From: an uncultured Eubacterium sp.
Lineage (GTDB): Bacteria > Bacillota > Clostridia > Lachnospirales > Lachnospiraceae
NCBI GenBank assembly: GCA_902475415.1
Contig: CABRZK010000128.1
Coordinates: 1 to 7,131, forward strand
Length of the DNA stretch: 7,131 nt
Direction of reading: 5' to 3'
Of this stretch, positions 5,872-7,131 are shown one piece after another. Made by a program: the position numbers and the translations under genes. The notes under the pieces are model-generated. The model searched no databases and was not told the DNA's origin. It saw only the letters and a program-made list of their open reading frames with translations. Positions within the stretch are counted from its first letter, which is position 1, and each line of letters starts with the position of its first letter.

Positions 5872-7131
5872 TTACTGTGCAGTAGCAGTTGCTGCATTAT
5901 CTGTGCTCTGTTCTTCCGGTGGAATTACAACCGGAACACCGAGGTCATCTCCGGAAGTATCCGGTACTTCCACATTATCAGCGTCGTGCTCATCAAAATC
6001 AGCAGGAGCATTGAATGTGATTGTATTGGAACTGCGGAAGATGGTATTGCTGGAACCAACCTGGTTTACAACAAGCTGTGCACCGTCTTCCAGGTTTGCC
6101 ATGGAAATCTCCAGGCAGTTTCCGGAAATGTATTCCGTGGCAACTTTTTCACCGTTGACATATACCTTACTCCATGGAGTGAAGTTCTCGCCAAAGATGG
6201 AAAGCTTTGTTTCATCCGCATTCATGGAAGTGTGATCGATCACAACATCCTGAACACCCATCTGAAGGTTGGATGCCGGGTATTTATCTACACCGTGATA
6301 GGAGTAGCGCTTTCCATAAAGCAGATCATACTGCAGTAAATCCCAGTTGTTGATGTAGGAAGCATCATCAGAGGAGACACCTGCGGCCATTTCAGACTGA
6401 TGGTAACGGAACATGGTTCCTTCGTGAATACCAAGTTGCTCTGTGATGTAGGACATCAGCTGGTAAGCAGCTACATCTTTGTCCTGTTTTTCCAAACCAA
6501 AGTTGTTCCATGTGGTATATGTAGTATCAAACAGGTTTCCGGTTTTCATATCAGATTCTTCCAGACCCAGGGTTGGAAGGTGATCACCATACATAACAAC
6601 AATTGTTTTCTCGTTGCGTTTGGATAAAGTATCGAGCAGATCACCGACAAATTTATCAACTTCATGTAATTCGTTGATGTAGTACTCCCACTGATAATGT
6701 TCCGCTTCGGTAGCACCGCCGGTTACCTGAATTTCCGGATTGTCAAATACTTTGTAATCCGGATAACTTCCGTGGCTCTGTACAGTGATCGTATAGATGA
6801 AATCAGACTGATCCGGAGTGGAATCCAGAGTCTTGGTTGTTTCATCAATCAGAATGTTGTCTGTTGGCCAGGAAGCAATCTCATTATATTCGGTAATGTT
6901 CATCAGCTCTTTGCTGGTGAAAGTATCAAATCCCATCTGGGAGAAAATTTTTGCACGTCCGTAGAAGTTACCACCATTGTTGTGGAGTGCATGGGTGGAA
7001 TAACCGAGGTCACCCAGAACATCTGCAGCACTTTCACAGGAAGTTTCTTTTAAAACGGTTTTGTATGGATATTCGCCAAGTCCGAAGAAACGGATGCCCA
7101 TACCTGTTAATACTTCAAACTCTGTATTTGC
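5872..7131 (-). CDS. LTA synthase-like sulfatase, C-terminal part (5' end outside window)
   Basis: The frame is open to the window edge. Its first visible residues, ANTEFEVLTG (7131-7102), are the segment just after the catalytic Thr of LtaS-type enzymes, so translation does not start at ATG 7101 and the Thr itself is just outside. LtaS-family enzymes are membrane-anchored, with the catalytic domain outside the cell, and transfer glycerol phosphate from phosphatidylglycerol to lipoteichoic acid. In the 419 visible residues are RFFGLGEYPY (14-23), HNNGGNFYGR (50-59), QSHGSYP (118-124) and the metal-binding MYGDHLP (180-186). The sulfatase fold ends near residue 277. A beta-rich segment follows (about 290-376: TKLSIFGENFTPWSKVYVNG and later strands), resembling an IPT/TIG Ig-like domain. 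An Asp/Glu/Pro/Thr-rich tail (377-419) ends at TAA 5872-5874. N-terminal membrane helices are beyond the window. A related phosphoglycerol transferase on another glycopolymer is possible. Confidence 0.93.
   Translation of the reverse strand, partial: ANTEFEVLTGMGIRFFGLGEYPYKTVLKETSCESAADVLGDLGYSTHALHNNGGNFYGRAKIFSQMGFDTFTSKELMNITEYNEIASWPTDNILIDETTKTLDSTPDQSDFIYTITVQSHGSYPDYKVFDNPEIQVTGGATEAEHYQWEYYINELHEVDKFVGDLLDTLSKRNEKTIVVMYGDHLPTLGLEESDMKTGNLFDTTYTTWNNFGLEKQDKDVAAYQLMSYITEQLGIHEGTMFRYHQSEMAAGVSSDDASYINNWDLLQYDLLYGKRYSYHGVDKYPASNLQMGVQDVVIDHTSMNADETKLSIFGENFTPWSKVYVNGEKVATEYISGNCLEISMANLEDGAQLVVNQVGSSNTIFRSSNTITFNAPADFDEHDADNVEVPDTSGDDLGVPVVIPPEEQSTDNAATATAQ

Noticed and set aside
5903..7053. 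+ strand ORFs of 75-118 aa opposite the sulfatase
   Set aside because: They are shadows of a frame carrying all LtaS motifs, with no ribosome binding sites or family features.
7099..7101. ATG as the start of a 409-aa sulfatase
   Set aside because: The frame continues upstream with ANTEFEVLTG, a conserved LtaS-family segment, so the gene is truncated by the window edge.

Overview
This window looks like chromosome from a Gram-positive anaerobe of the Clostridia, most likely a Lachnospiraceae-type gut bacterium. The assignment rests on strong GGAGG-type ribosome binding sites, a clostridial ferrous-iron cluster with a Cys-rich FeoB partner, an LTA-synthase-like sulfatase, and moderately AT-rich DNA. 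No taxon could be checked by search. I see no insertion sequence, CRISPR array, tRNA or rRNA.

Region 1 (1-2605) is the end of a ferrous iron uptake operon. It holds the last codons of a FeoA-like protein, a complete FeoB, and a 47-residue membrane protein with a Cys/Gly-rich tail (FeoB-associated family) that is too short for ordinary ORF cut-offs. A strong intrinsic terminator closes the operon and shares its T-tract with a second long hairpin.

Region 2 (about 2606-3374) has no intact recognised gene. It contains a cluster of GC-rich hairpins and a good promoter whose elements can be read with the 19-bp spacing typical of MerR-regulated promoters. Next comes a 70-codon ORF that starts like a MerR or LacI regulator but loses the resemblance after about ten residues. 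Last is a recognisable 5' fragment of a nitrilase-family amidohydrolase, broken by an in-frame TAA. It reads as a decayed regulator-plus-enzyme locus.

Region 3 (3375-5755) is a compact + strand operon of uridine phosphorylase (udp), a MocA/YgfJ-type molybdopterin nucleotidyltransferase and an XdhC-family maturation protein. The first two overlap by 1 nt (TAATG) and the third follows after 18 nt. The last two would mature a molybdenum hydroxylase of the xanthine dehydrogenase type, whose structural genes are not in the window. Linkage to udp suggests nucleoside or nucleobase catabolism. The XdhC protein has its two domains in the order opposite to the usual one: Rossmann half first, XdhC_CoxI half last.

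Region 4 (5801-7131) starts with a bidirectional terminator between converging transcription units. It is followed on the - strand by the C-terminal 419 residues of an LTA-synthase/phosphoglycerol-transferase-like sulfatase with an extra C-terminal Ig-like domain and an acidic, Pro/Thr-rich tail.

No wholly new system is evident. The observations most worth checking are the permuted XdhC, the udp-mocA-xdhC linkage, and the decayed locus with its MerR-like promoter.
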